Shown here in pieces: positions 6,451 to 15,703 of a stretch of 64,000 nt of DNA. Origin of the DNA: Mycolicibacterium sp. P9-22 (GTDB taxonomy: Bacteria > Actinomycetota > Actinomycetes > Mycobacteriales > Mycobacteriaceae). How positions within the stretch are numbered: the stretch's first letter is position 1; each line of letters opens with the position of its first letter. The stretch lies in assembly GCF_008329585.1 (NCBI RefSeq), contig NZ_NPKP01000005.1, positions 1 to 64,000 of the forward strand. The letters run 5' to 3'. The position numbers were made by a program, and so were the translations under genes. A model generated the notes under the pieces. It was given only the letters and a program-made list of their open reading frames with translations, was not told the DNA's origin and ran no database searches.

Positions 6451-7806
6451 TCAGTTCTGGTAGTCCAGGCAGCTTTCGGCGCCATTGATGACACCCTCGC
6501 GGAACGCCCGCACCCGGTCGAAACCGGCGCCCTGACGGTCGGCGTCGCCATCCCCGCGGAACACCAACAGCGCCTTGATGCCCTCGTCGAGATCGCCCGG
6601 TGAGATAGACCAGGAACTGGTCTCGGCGCGGTTGTGCAGGATCACGCTGGCGGTGTAGCCGCCGGCCAGGCAGTCGGCCCGCAGGGTGGACGTCTTCTCA
6701 TCCGATTCGTCACCGAGGCGGGTCAGCGCCGCCAGCCCGTACTGGGTGGCCAGCAGCGTGGACACCGCATAGTCCCCGCCCTGCTCATACACCCTGGGCA
6801 TCGTCTCCACATTGTCCCAGCCCACGTAATCGTCTGGGACGCAATAGAACAGCGAATAGCCCCCGGTCGACTGATCGCCGCACATCGGCGGGTCGGCCGG
6901 ATCGAAGGCCTCCAGACCCGCTACCGGCGTCCAGGCCTGACCATTGGTCAGCTCCGGGTACAGCTGCGTCCAGTAGTCCTCAAGGTCATAGGGCACCCCG
7001 TTGACGATCGAGTCATACGGCGCATTGCCCTCGGCAGCGGCGTCCTCGATGTTGTTGAACGGCAACGCCAGCACCATCGGCTCGTCGTCGCGGTACTCCT
7101 TGCACCGGTCCAGGCCGTTGTCGAAGCCGTCCTGGAAGGCGCTGGTCCGGTCGAACCCGCTGCCGTGGGCATCCGGATCGGTCTTCGCGGTGCCGGGGTT
7201 GTCACGCAGGTCGAGGACACCGGCCAACGCCGTGTCGAGGCCTCCGCTGGTCACCTCGAAGACGCCGTCGTCCTTGGCATGCCGGGCCCAGGCACCGGCG
7301 AAGCAGTCGGCCTGCAACTCGCGGGTGACGGTGCGCGCGGTGAAGTTCGAGCGTGCCTGGATCGCGTGGCCGAATTCGTGAGCCATCACCACCGGGATGA
7401 CGAAATCCCCGAACTTCGACTGCAAGGTGGGCAACAGTTCCTGGCTGTCCCAGGCCACCACGTCCTCGGTCGAGCAGTAGAACGCGTTGCCCGCGACCTC
7501 TTCGGGTTCGGTCGTGCACGGCGGGGCCGGGCTGTCGGCGGTGACGGCGTAGTAGCCGCCGGAAATCTGCTCGAAGTCCTGACCGTAGAGCTTCGGATAG
7601 TTCTCGGCCCAGTACTGCTCCAGATCCGCGATCGCCTGGATCGCGATCTGGTTCACCGGTGCAGACGCGTCACCCTCGATGGTGATGCTGCTGGTGTCGG
7701 GCGGGGCGCCCTTGGTCTGCGACGGCGAGGGGATCTCTGGCGCGGGGGAACCACATGCCGCGGTCACCAGCACGGCGGCCGCCGCGGCCATGATCTTGAA
7801 GTTCAT
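6451..7806 (-). CDS. Putative neutral zinc metallopeptidase lipoprotein with duplicated domain
   Basis: This is a 451-residue exported lipoprotein starting at ATG 7806. The signal peptide ends in a lipobox VTAAC, which makes C18 the lipidated residue. The first domain carries the zinc motif HEFGH (143-147) and the downstream ELQADCFAGAWA, as in the neutral zinc metallopeptidase (YpfJ-like) family. The C-terminal half repeats the same architecture (YDLEDYWTQLYPEL, a YC pair, LRADCLAGGY, GAGFDRVRAFREG), but the position of HEFGH reads TQYGL, so the second copy has lost its zinc site. Its role in the envelope is unknown. Confidence 0.85.
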   Translation of the reverse strand: MNFKIMAAAAAVLVTAACGSPAPEIPSPSQTKGAPPDTSSITIEGDASAPVNQIAIQAIADLEQYWAENYPKLYGQDFEQISGGYYAVTADSPAPPCTTEPEEVAGNAFYCSTEDVVAWDSQELLPTLQSKFGDFVIPVVMAHEFGHAIQARSNFTARTVTRELQADCFAGAWARHAKDDGVFEVTSGGLDTALAGVLDLRDNPGTAKTDPDAHGSGFDRTSAFQDGFDNGLDRCKEYRDDEPMVLALPFNNIEDAAAEGNAPYDSIVNGVPYDLEDYWTQLYPELTNGQAWTPVAGLEAFDPADPPMCGDQSTGGYSLFYCVPDDYVGWDNVETMPRVYEQGGDYAVSTLLATQYGLAALTRLGDESDEKTSTLRADCLAGGYTASVILHNRAETSSWSISPGDLDEGIKALLVFRGDGDADRQGAGFDRVRAFREGVINGAESCLDYQN

Positions 7807-7915
7807 GGGCAAACATTAGCGGCAGTTTCGACAAAATGGGCAGTACATGCCCAAGATGCGATTTCGGCGCGCTCGCGGCCGCTCAGCGATCGCGGGCGCG
7901 CCGAATCGGCAACGC

Positions 7916-8683
7916 TTACTTGGGGGCGAAACGCTGGCCGGCATCCAGTCGGATGCACTGACCGTTGAGCATCGGGTTCTCCACGATCGCGACGGCCAGC
8001 TTGGCGTACTCCTCCGGCTTGCCGAGGCGCTTGGGGAAGGCCGCGTCCTTGGTCAGCACGGTGGCGAACTCGTCGGGGATGCCCTCGGTCAGGCCGGTGG
8101 CGAACAGGCTCGGCGCGATGGCCAGGGCGCGGATGCCCAGGCTGCCCAGATCACGCGCCATGGTCAGGCACATGCCGGCGATGGCCGCCTTGGAAGCGGT
8201 GTAGGCGATCTGGCCGATCTGGCCCTCGAACGCGGCGATGGAGGCGGTGTTGATGATGACGCCGCGCTCTTCGGCCTCCTCGTCGACGGGCTCGTTCTTG
8301 CTCATGTGCCAGGCCGACAGCCGGCTGATGTTGAACGTGCCGATCAGGTTGAGATCGATGGATTGCCGGAAGGATTCGAGGCTGTGCGGTCCGTCCTTCT
8401 TGACGGTGCGCTCGCCGATACCACCGCCCGCGGTGGTGACCGCGATGTGCAGACCGCCGAGATCCTCGACCACCGTGGCCAGCGTCTGCTCGGTGCCGTC
8501 GAAATCGGTGACGTCCACCTCGTAGAACGCACCGCCGACCTGGTCGGCGACCTCGCGGCCCTTCGACTGGGGCCGGTCGAGGATCGCCACGCTGGCGCCA
8601 CGCTTGGCCAGTGCCTCGACGGTGGCCCGCCCGAAGCCGGATGCCCCGCCGACAACCACGGCCTTCTTGCCCGAAATCTCCAT
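7916..8683 (-). CDS. SDR oxidoreductase, 3-hydroxyacyl-CoA dehydrogenase (HSD17B10)-like
   Basis: This is a 255-residue classical SDR starting at ATG 8683 with GGGAG upstream. It shows GGASGFGRATVEALAKRG at the N-terminus, an internal AGGGIG in place of NNAG, the catalytic serine in NTASIAAFEGQ and YTASK. The insertion with GERTVKKDGPHSLESFR and the whole layout match type-2 3-hydroxyacyl-CoA dehydrogenases, which oxidise 3-hydroxyacyl-CoA and some hydroxysteroids with NAD. It is divergent from the molybdopterin oxidoreductase. Assignment to the HSD17B10 group is from overall resemblance. Confidence 0.82.
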   Translation of the reverse strand: MEISGKKAVVVGGASGFGRATVEALAKRGASVAILDRPQSKGREVADQVGGAFYEVDVTDFDGTEQTLATVVEDLGGLHIAVTTAGGGIGERTVKKDGPHSLESFRQSIDLNLIGTFNISRLSAWHMSKNEPVDEEAEERGVIINTASIAAFEGQIGQIAYTASKAAIAGMCLTMARDLGSLGIRALAIAPSLFATGLTEGIPDEFATVLTKDAAFPKRLGKPEEYAKLAVAIVENPMLNGQCIRLDAGQRFAPK

Positions 8684-8782
8684 CTGGCTCCCTTTCCATA
8701 TTGCGGTCAGTTTGTAACGCTACGTTCCGCCGTCACTTTACGGTAAGCCTTTCGGGATCTTCGCTGGGCTAGCGTGGTCAGC

Positions 8783-10315
8783 GTGAGTTCCCCCTCCCCC
8801 GGCGTCCGGATTCTCAGCGGAATCGCGGCCGCCGCGGTGACCCTCGGCGTCAGCGCACTGGTTGCGGTCCCCCTCGGCTCCTCCGCCGACGCCCGCAACG
8901 CCATCGGGTCCACCGTCATCGACCTCACCCCCGGCCCGGTCAAAGAGTGGGCGATCCAGACCTTCGGCACGTCCGACAAGTTGTTCCTGTCGCTCGCGGT
9001 GCTGCTCGTCATCGCCGTGCTGGCCGCGATCGCCGGGCTGGCGGAGCGGCGCCGGGCGCCGATCGGCAGCGTCATGTTCGCCGCTGCCGCGACGGCAGGC
9101 TGCATCGCGGTACTGACCCGATCCGGGTCGGCGCCGGTCGACGTGATCCCGACCGCCGTCGGTGGCGTGGCCGGCATCGTGGCGCTGCGATTCCTGACCT
9201 CCGGACGGTTGAGCGACGGGACCGCCCACGAGTCAGCCGAAGCGGACCCCGGCCGCCGGTTGTCGCTGGCCGCCCTCGGCCTGCTCGGACTCGGCGTGCT
9301 CGGCGGTGCGGTCGGTTCGGTGTGGTCGCGGCGCGTGCACTCGGTGGCCGATGATCGCGAGGCGTTCACCCCGCCCAAGATCGCCAAGCCCGCGCCGCCG
9401 GTGCCGCCGGGCGTACAGCCCGCCGGCGTCGACCTGAGCACCTTCGTCACCGACAACGCCGAGTTCTACCGCATCGACACCGCCCTGAGCGTGCCCCAAC
9501 TGTCGCGCGAGGGCTGGAAGCTGCGCATCCACGGCATGGTCGACAACGAAAAGACCTTCACCTTCGCCGATCTCGAACAGTTCGAGCTGATCGAGCAGAT
9601 GGTCACGCTGGTGTGTGTGTCCAACCCGGTGGGCGGCGACCTCGTCGGCAACGCGGTCTGGGGCGGGTACCGGGTGCGGGACCTGCTGGCGGCGGCCGGG
9701 GTGGCCTCCGATGCCGATATGGTGCTGTCCACATCGAGCGACGGCTTCACCGCGGGCACACCGACCGAGGCCATGACCGATGATCGGGACTCGCTGCTGG
9801 CGATCACGATGAACGGTCAGCCGCTGCCGATCGAACACGGCTACCCAGCGCGTCTGGTCGTGCCCGGCCTGTACGGCTACGTTTCGGCCACCAAGTGGGT
9901 GGTCGATCTGGAGTTGACCAGATTCGATCGGGCGCAAGGGTATTGGACGCCTCTCGGCTGGTCCGAGCGCGGCCCGATCAAGACGCAGTCCCGGGTGGAA
10001 GTACCGCGCAGCGGCCAGGACGTCCCCGCCGGGCCGGTCCGGTTCGGCGGGGTGGCCTGGGCGCAGCCGCGTGGTGTGCGCGCCGTCGAGGTCCGCATCG
10101 ACGAGGGCCCCTGGCAGCAGGCCACCCTGGGCACCGCCTACTCCGATGACACCTGGCGGCTGTGGAGTTTCGACTGGCAGGCCGATCGGCCCGGCCCGCA
10201 TCTGATCGCGGTGCGCGCCACCGACAACACCGGCTATGTGCAGACCGCCGATATGGCCGATGTCGTCCCCGACGGCGCGACCGGCTGGCACACCGTCAGC
10301 TTCTCGGTGGTCTGA
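8783..10315 (+). CDS. Membrane-anchored molybdopterin-dependent (sulfite oxidase-like) oxidoreductase
   Basis: This is a 510-residue protein with about four hydrophobic segments in residues 9-180, followed by a soluble sulfite-oxidase-type Mo-binding domain. The molybdenum ligand is most likely C278 in TLVCVSNPVGGDLVGNAVW, and the C-terminal dimerisation domain (RFGGVAWAQPRGVRAVEVR) is present. GTG 8783 is chosen because TAGCGT (8770-8775) sits 7 bp upstream as a -10, which suggests a leaderless message; a GTG at 8774 is in frame. It resembles the mycobacterial Rv0218 group, whose substrate is unknown to me. Confidence 0.85.
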   Translation: MSSPSPGVRILSGIAAAAVTLGVSALVAVPLGSSADARNAIGSTVIDLTPGPVKEWAIQTFGTSDKLFLSLAVLLVIAVLAAIAGLAERRRAPIGSVMFAAAATAGCIAVLTRSGSAPVDVIPTAVGGVAGIVALRFLTSGRLSDGTAHESAEADPGRRLSLAALGLLGLGVLGGAVGSVWSRRVHSVADDREAFTPPKIAKPAPPVPPGVQPAGVDLSTFVTDNAEFYRIDTALSVPQLSREGWKLRIHGMVDNEKTFTFADLEQFELIEQMVTLVCVSNPVGGDLVGNAVWGGYRVRDLLAAAGVASDADMVLSTSSDGFTAGTPTEAMTDDRDSLLAITMNGQPLPIEHGYPARLVVPGLYGYVSATKWVVDLELTRFDRAQGYWTPLGWSERGPIKTQSRVEVPRSGQDVPAGPVRFGGVAWAQPRGVRAVEVRIDEGPWQQATLGTAYSDDTWRLWSFDWQADRPGPHLIAVRATDNTGYVQTADMADVVPDGATGWHTVSFSVV

Positions 10316-10372
10316 TCCGCCCCGGCACGCTTTAGCCCGTGCCCTGTCGGATCCCGGTGGCAGGCTGGACGG

Positions 10373-11902
10373 ATGCTGCTCGCCGAGATTGCCGCCACCT
10401 CGACCGAGGTGAGTTCCCTGTCATCCCGCCTGGCCAAGGTCAACCGCGTCGCGACGACGCTGGCCGCAGCCCACACACCGGCGGATATCGGCGTGGTCGT
10501 GGCGTGGCTGTCCGGGGAGCTCCCGCAGCGCCAGATCGGCGTCGGCTGGGCATCGCTGCGCACCCTGCCGGAGCCGGCCGCCACCGCCACCCTCACCGTG
10601 GACGCTGTCGACGCGACGTTCTCGGCGATCAAGGGGCTGGCCGGACCCGGCTCGCAGGCCCGGCGCGCCGAAAGCGTGGCCGCGCTGTTCGGCGCCGCCA
10701 CCGCCGAGGAGCAGCAGTTCCTGCACCGACTGCTGGCCGGGGAGTTGCGCCAGGGCGCGCTGGCCGGGGTGATGGTCGACGCCGTCGCCAAGGCCGCCGC
10801 GATACCGGTGGCGGCGGTGCGGCGCGCGGCCATGTTGGCCGGGGACCTGCCGGTCGTCGCGGCCGTGGCACTCTCCGAAGGCGAGTCCGCGCTCGCCCGA
10901 TTCGCCCTGCAGGTCGGCCGCCCGGTCGGGCCGATGCTGGCCCAGACCGCGACGTCGGTCGACGACGCGCTCGACAAGCTCGGCGGCACAGCGCTGTTCG
11001 AATCCAAGCTCGATGGTGCCCGGGTGCAGGTCCATCGTGCCGGCGATACCGTCACGATCTATACGCGCAGCCTCGACGATGTCACCGCACGCCTGCCCGA
11101 GGTCGTCGCGGCCACGCTGGCGCTACCGGTCACCGACCTCATCGCCGACGCGGAGGCCATCGCCCTGCGCCCCGACGGCCGGCCGCACCGCTTCCAGGTG
11201 ACCGCGTCCCGGTTCGGCACCCGTTCGGTCCAGCCGGCCCGCGAGCCGCTGTCGGTGTTCTTCTTCGACCTGCTGCACCGCGACGGCACCGACCTGCTGG
11301 ACCTGCCGATGACCGAACGGCTCGCCGCCCTGCACGAGGTGGTGCCGGAAGGCCAACGGATGCAACGGCTGGTCACCTCGGATCCTGTTGCTGCGCAAGA
11401 GTTCCTGGATTCGACGCTGGCTGCGGGCCACGAGGGTGTGATGGCCAAGGACCCGGCCGCGGCGTACGCGGCTGGCCGTCGCGGTGCGGCCTGGCTGAAG
11501 GTCAAGCCGGTGCACACCCTGGATCTGGTGGTGCTGGCCGTGGAGTGGGGTTCCGGGCGACGCACCGGCAAGCTGTCCAATATCCACCTCGGCGCCCGGG
11601 ACCCGCAGACCGGCGGCTTCGTCATGCTGGGCAAGACGTTCAAAGGGATGACCGACGAGATGCTGGCCTGGCAGACCGAACGGTTCCTGGAGTTGGCGGA
11701 CGGACCGACCGACGGTTATGTCGTCGAGGTTCGCCCCGAGCAGGTCGTCGAGATCGCCTACGACGGTGTGCAGGGCTCCACCCGGTATCCCGGTGGGATG
11801 GCACTGCGCTTCGCCCGGGTGCTGCGCTACCGCGATGACAAGAGCGCCGCCGAAGCCGACACGGTCGACACCGTGCGTGAACACTACGAACGCAACGGAT
11901 GA
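10373..11902 (+). CDS. ligB: ATP-dependent DNA ligase LigB
   Basis: This is a 509-residue ATP-dependent ligase. An N-terminal DNA-binding domain (about 1-190) is followed by the nucleotidyltransferase core with motif [14 protein letters not shown], so K212 should form the lysyl-AMP. An OB-fold domain follows, with WLKVKP and the terminal [12 protein letters not shown]. It would seal nicks and is accessory to the NAD-dependent LigA in mycobacteria. Position upstream of cstA matches the Rv3062-Rv3063 order. A hairpin follows directly after its stop codon. Confidence 0.95.
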   Translation: MLLAEIAATSTEVSSLSSRLAKVNRVATTLAAAHTPADIGVVVAWLSGELPQRQIGVGWASLRTLPEPAATATLTVDAVDATFSAIKGLAGPGSQARRAESVAALFGAATAEEQQFLHRLLAGELRQGALAGVMVDAVAKAAAIPVAAVRRAAMLAGDLPVVAAVALSEGESALARFALQVGRPVGPMLAQTATSVDDALDKLGGTALFESKLDGARVQVHRAGDTVTIYTRSLDDVTARLPEVVAATLALPVTDLIADAEAIALRPDGRPHRFQVTASRFGTRSVQPAREPLSVFFFDLLHRDGTDLLDLPMTERLAALHEVVPEGQRMQRLVTSDPVAAQEFLDSTLAAGHEGVMAKDPAAAYAAGRRGAAWLKVKPVHTLDLVVLAVEWGSGRRTGKLSNIHLGARDPQTGGFVMLGKTFKGMTDEMLAWQTERFLELADGPTDGYVVEVRPEQVVEIAYDGVQGSTRYPGGMALRFARVLRYRDDKSAAEADTVDTVREHYERNG

Positions 11903-11932
11903 CCGGAAACCCCGGATGTTGGGTTTGTCCGG
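11903..11932 (+). terminator. Stem-loop between ligB and cstA
   Basis: CCGGAAACCC (11903-11912) pairs with GGGTTTGTCCGG (11921-11932) with a two-base bulge and an 8-base loop, immediately after the ligB stop codon. There is no U-tract. It could terminate or attenuate read-through from ligB into cstA. Confidence 0.4.
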
Positions 11933-11947
11933 TGCAAGGATCAACAC

Positions 11948-14236
11948 ATGGCTTCACCAAGCGCACCGGAGCGCCTCGAAGAACATGACGGCGACATCAC
12001 CTATATCCGCACCGACAAGGACCTGCCGCCGGTAGCGATCGTCGACCGGTCACCCATCACCGCCAAGCACCGCATCATCTTCGGCTTGGTGGCGGTGCTG
12101 GGCGCCGTGGCGTGGGCGATCATCGCGTTCTTCCGCGGCGAGACCATCAATGCGGTGTGGTTCGTCATCGCCGCGATCTGCACCTATGTCATCGGCTTCC
12201 GGTTCTACGCCCGGCTGATCGAGATGAAGATCGTCAAGCCGCGCGATGAGGTCGCCACCCCGGCCGAGGTGTTCGAGAACGGCACCGACTACATGCCGAC
12301 GGACCGGCGGGTGCTCTTCGGGCATCACTTCGCCGCCATCGCCGGAGCGGGACCGCTGGTCGGCCCGGTGCTGGCCATGCAGATGGGCTACCTGCCCGGC
12401 ACCATCTGGATCATCATCGGCGCGCTGGTCGCCGGCTGCGTTCAGGACTACCTGGTGCTGTCGATCTCGGTGCGCAGGCGCGGACGGTCGCTGGGCCAGA
12501 TGGCCAAGGACGAACTCGGTGTGGTGGGCGGCGCCGCGGCGATCGTCGGCGTGCTGGTCATCATGGTGATCCTGCTCGCGGTGCTGGCACTGGTCGTGGT
12601 GAACGCCCTCGCGGAGAGCCCGTGGGGCGTGTTCTCCATCGCGATGACGATCCCGATCGCCATCTTCATGGGCCTCTACCTACGCTTCCTACGGCCCGGC
12701 CGGGTCTCGGAGGTCTCGCTGATCGGTGTGGTGCTGCTGTTGCTGGCCGTCGTGTCCGGCGGCTGGGTGGCCGAAACCGAGTGGGGCGCCGACTGGTTCA
12801 CGCTGTCGAAGGTGGCGCTGTCGTGGTGCATCATCATCTACGGCCTGGCCGCCTCGGTGCTGCCGGTGTGGCTGCTGCTGGCCCCCCGCGACTATCTGTC
12901 GACGTTCATGAAGGTCGGCACCATCGCCCTGCTCGCGGTCGGCATACTGCTGGCCCGTCCGATCATGGAGGCGCCGGCGATCTCGTCGTTCGCCGCCAGC
13001 GGTACCGGCCCGGTGTTCGCCGGTTCCCTGTTCCCGTTCCTGTTCATCACCATCGCGTGCGGCGCGCTGTCGGGCTTCCACTCGCTGATCTCCTCGGGCA
13101 CCACGCCCAAGCTGCTGGAGAAGGAAAGCCAGATGCGGCTGATCGGCTACGGCGGCATGCTGACCGAGTCGTTCGTCGCGATCATGGCGCTGATCACCGC
13201 GGCCATCCTCAATCAGCACCTGTACTTCGTGATGAACGCGCCGGCCGCATCGACCGGCACCACCGCGCAGACCGCCGCCGACTACGTCAACGGGCTGGGC
13301 CTGTCCGGCGCACCGATCACGGGAGCCGAGATCGACGCGGCCGCCGAGAGCGTCGGCGAGGAATCGATCGTGTCCCGCACCGGCGGCGCCCCGACCCTGG
13401 CGTTCGGCATGTCCGAGGTGCTGCATCAGGTGTTCGGCGGGGAAAGCCTCAAGGCGTTCTGGTACCACTTCGCGATCATGTTCGAGGCGCTGTTCATCCT
13501 CACCACCGTCGACGCGGGCACCCGGGTGGCGCGCTTCATGCTCTCCGACGCACTGGGCAACCTCGGCGGGCCGCTGAAGAAGCTACAGAACCCCAGTTGG
13601 CGGGTCGGGGCCTGGATCTGCAGCCTCGTGGTGGTGCTCGCCTGGGGCAGCATCCTGCTGATGGGTGTCACCGATCCGCTGGGTGGTATCAACACCCTGT
13701 TCCCGCTGTTCGGTATCGCCAACCAGCTGTTGGCGGCCATCGCCCTGACGGTCGTCACCGTGGTGATCATCAAACGCGGACTGCTGAAATGGGCCTGGAT
13801 ACCCGGGGTTCCGCTGGCGTGGGATCTGGTGGTGACGATGACGGCGTCGTGGCAGAAGATCTTCTCCGGCGACCCGAAGGTCGGCTACTGGACCCAGCAC
13901 TTCCAGTACCGGGACGCCAAGGACGCGGGTAAGGCGACGTTCGGCGCCGCGAAGAATCCCGATCAGATCGATGCCGTCATCCGGAACACGTTCATCCAGG
14001 GCACGCTCTCGATCGTGTTCGCGGTCCTGGTGCTCATCGTGGTCGCCGCCGGTGTCATCATGGCGCTCAAGGCCATCCGCGGATCCGGGCGCCCGCTCAC
14101 CGAGGATGAACCGGTGCCCTCGCGAATCTTCGCGCCCTCCGGGCTGATCCCCACGGCCACCGAGAAGGAGGTGCAGAAACAATGGGACGCGCTGCCGCAA
14201 TCATCGGCCAGATCGGTTGGTACTGGTCATCATTGA
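11948..14236 (+). CDS. cstA: Carbon starvation protein CstA (pyruvate/peptide transporter)
   Basis: This is a 762-residue polytopic membrane protein starting at ATG 11948 with AAGGA seven bases upstream. The family-typical N-terminal segment GHHFAAIAGAGPLVGPVLAMQMGY follows two membrane spans, and many further spans and the conserved GFHSLISSGTTPKLL are present. CstA/BtsT proteins import pyruvate or peptides under nutrient limitation. The next gene encodes the small YbdD/YjiX partner and overlaps its 3' end by 55 bp, so the two are co-translated. Confidence 0.95.
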   Translation: MASPSAPERLEEHDGDITYIRTDKDLPPVAIVDRSPITAKHRIIFGLVAVLGAVAWAIIAFFRGETINAVWFVIAAICTYVIGFRFYARLIEMKIVKPRDEVATPAEVFENGTDYMPTDRRVLFGHHFAAIAGAGPLVGPVLAMQMGYLPGTIWIIIGALVAGCVQDYLVLSISVRRRGRSLGQMAKDELGVVGGAAAIVGVLVIMVILLAVLALVVVNALAESPWGVFSIAMTIPIAIFMGLYLRFLRPGRVSEVSLIGVVLLLLAVVSGGWVAETEWGADWFTLSKVALSWCIIIYGLAASVLPVWLLLAPRDYLSTFMKVGTIALLAVGILLARPIMEAPAISSFAASGTGPVFAGSLFPFLFITIACGALSGFHSLISSGTTPKLLEKESQMRLIGYGGMLTESFVAIMALITAAILNQHLYFVMNAPAASTGTTAQTAADYVNGLGLSGAPITGAEIDAAAESVGEESIVSRTGGAPTLAFGMSEVLHQVFGGESLKAFWYHFAIMFEALFILTTVDAGTRVARFMLSDALGNLGGPLKKLQNPSWRVGAWICSLVVVLAWGSILLMGVTDPLGGINTLFPLFGIANQLLAAIALTVVTVVIIKRGLLKWAWIPGVPLAWDLVVTMTASWQKIFSGDPKVGYWTQHFQYRDAKDAGKATFGAAKNPDQIDAVIRNTFIQGTLSIVFAVLVLIVVAAGVIMALKAIRGSGRPLTEDEPVPSRIFAPSGLIPTATEKEVQKQWDALPQSSARSVGTGHH

Positions 14237-14373
14237 TGGGCGATAACCACTACCGGCGCTACGTCGAGCACCTCGCCCGCGTGCATCCCGGTGCATCGGT
14301 GCCCACCGAGCGGGAGTACTGGCGTATGCGCCACGCCGCGACCGAGGCCAACCCCCAGTCGCGCTGCTGCTAG
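14182..14373 (+). CDS. YbdD/YjiX-family small protein (CstA partner)
   Basis: This is a 63-residue protein of the DUF466 (YbdD/YjiX) family with the hallmark MGDNHYRRYVEHL followed by HPGASVPTEREYWR and a cysteine-ending tail. A strong AAGGAGGTG ribosome site (14164-14172) lies inside the cstA coding sequence, and the gene overlaps cstA by 55 bp in another frame. Members of this family are required for activity of CstA-type transporters in enterobacteria. It is convergent with a P450 gene across an inverted repeat. Confidence 0.9.
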   Translation: MGRAAAIIGQIGWYWSSLMGDNHYRRYVEHLARVHPGASVPTEREYWRMRHAATEANPQSRCC

Positions 14374-14388
14374 CTCACCCCCTTCCCC

Positions 14389-14449
14389 GCGAGCGTGCGT
14401 GTCTGTGCCCCGAAACGCCGTGTACCGGCCGGAGTTCATGCACGCTCGC
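14389..14449. repeat. Intergenic inverted repeat, family B
   Basis: Perfect 10-bp arms GCGAGCGTGC (14389-14398) and GCACGCTCGC (14440-14449) flank 41 bp in the 84-bp gap between convergent ybdD-like and P450 genes. The outer arm resembles palindromes I recall between convergent mycobacterial genes. It is a possible bidirectional terminator. Confidence 0.6.
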
Positions 14450-14457
14450 CGCCGCTC

Positions 14458-15693
14458 CTAGCTGACTCGGTACCGGATGGGCAGGTGCTTGAGCCCTCCG
14501 ACGAAGGTGGTCGCGACATGAGCCGGGGTCCCGGCCAGTTCGACCGACTCCAGACGCGGTAGCAACGCGGAGAAGAAGCTGTTGACCTCGAGCCGGGCCA
14601 GCGCGGCGCCCAGACAGAAATGCACGCCGTACCCGAATGCGATGTGCTTGTTGGGGTCCCGGCCGATGTCGAACCGGAATGGCTCGTCGAAGACGTCGTC
14701 ATCGCGGTTTGCCGACACATAGGACAGCAGCACCGAATCCCCCGCCGCGATGCGCACGCCACGGATCTGGTAGTCGCGCTGGGCCGTTCGCATGAATTCC
14801 TTGACCGGGGTGGTCCAGCGAATCATCTCCTCGACGGCCAGTGGCATCAGTGCGGGATTCTCCTGCAGCCGGGCCAGCTGATCCGGATGCTCGATCAGCG
14901 CGTGCATGCCGCCGGAGATGCTCGCGCTGGACGTGTCGTGGCCGGCCGCAGCGAGAATCGCGTAGTAGGACACGGTGGCGATGTCATCGAGCGGTTCGCC
15001 GTTGATGGTCGCGTTGGCGATGGTCGAGGCCAGATCGTCGGTCGGGTTCGCCCGCCGGGACGCGGTGAGCTCGGTGAAATACTGGAACATCTCCAGTAGC
15101 GCCAGCCCCCGCTCCTCCATGCTCTGACCGCGCTGGAATTCCTCGTCGTCATTGCCGAACAACTCCTGCGTCCAGTGCAACAGTGACGCGAAATCCGCTT
15201 CCGGCACACCCAGCAGGGTCATGATCATGTACAGCGGGTAGTTGACCGCCACCTGCTGCACGAAATCGCATTCCGGGCCTTCTGCCGCCATCTTGTCGAC
15301 GAACTGCACGGCCAACTCGTCGGCGCGTTCCTTCAGCGCGCGCATCGCCTTGGGCCGGAACCAATCCGCCCCGATGGCCCGGAAATCCCGGTGCTGCGGA
15401 TCGTCCATGTGAATCAACGTCTTGATACCGATGGCGGCCTGTTGCTCATCACCTTCCTTGGTGACCAGGACCGGCCGCGGGGAGTTGGTGAAGACGTCGT
15501 TGGCGCGCTCGATCTCCATGATGTCGGCATGCTTGGTGATCGCCCAGAACGGCGCGTAATCCGGTACATCCACCCACGACACCGGCGCATGCGCGCGCAG
15601 ATGCGCCAACGCGGCATGCAGCCCGGCCTCATCGGTGTAGGCCTTCGGGTCCGCCAGCACCTTCGCCGCGTCGTCCATCGTCGGAATGCTCAC
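14458..15693 (-). CDS. Cytochrome P450
   Basis: This is a 411-residue bacterial class I P450. GTG 15693 is chosen because GAGGAG lies six bases upstream; the longer frame is shadow. It has the I-helix AAGHDTSSAS, the ExxR in VEEMIRW, and the haem loop AFGYGVHFCLG with C360. The C-terminal FVGGLKHLPIRY is frequent in mycobacterial P450s. It is the last gene of an LLM oxidoreductase-SDR-P450 operon (10-bp gap from the SDR) headed by the 17607 operator. The substrate is unknown; ferredoxin and reductase are not encoded in the window. Confidence 0.92.
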   Translation of the reverse strand: MSIPTMDDAAKVLADPKAYTDEAGLHAALAHLRAHAPVSWVDVPDYAPFWAITKHADIMEIERANDVFTNSPRPVLVTKEGDEQQAAIGIKTLIHMDDPQHRDFRAIGADWFRPKAMRALKERADELAVQFVDKMAAEGPECDFVQQVAVNYPLYMIMTLLGVPEADFASLLHWTQELFGNDDEEFQRGQSMEERGLALLEMFQYFTELTASRRANPTDDLASTIANATINGEPLDDIATVSYYAILAAAGHDTSSASISGGMHALIEHPDQLARLQENPALMPLAVEEMIRWTTPVKEFMRTAQRDYQIRGVRIAAGDSVLLSYVSANRDDDVFDEPFRFDIGRDPNKHIAFGYGVHFCLGAALARLEVNSFFSALLPRLESVELAGTPAHVATTFVGGLKHLPIRYRVS

Positions 15694-15703
15694 CGTCTGC
15701 TCC

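Noticed and set aside
8739..8757. TACGGTAAGC half-site upstream of the molybdopterin oxidoreductase
   Set aside because: The right half (TTCGGGA) does not match the 19-bp island consensus and the gene lies outside the island.
14401..14440. Small gene in the gap between the YbdD-like and P450 genes
   Set aside because: The sequence is explained by the inverted repeat and no frame has a start with a ribosome site.
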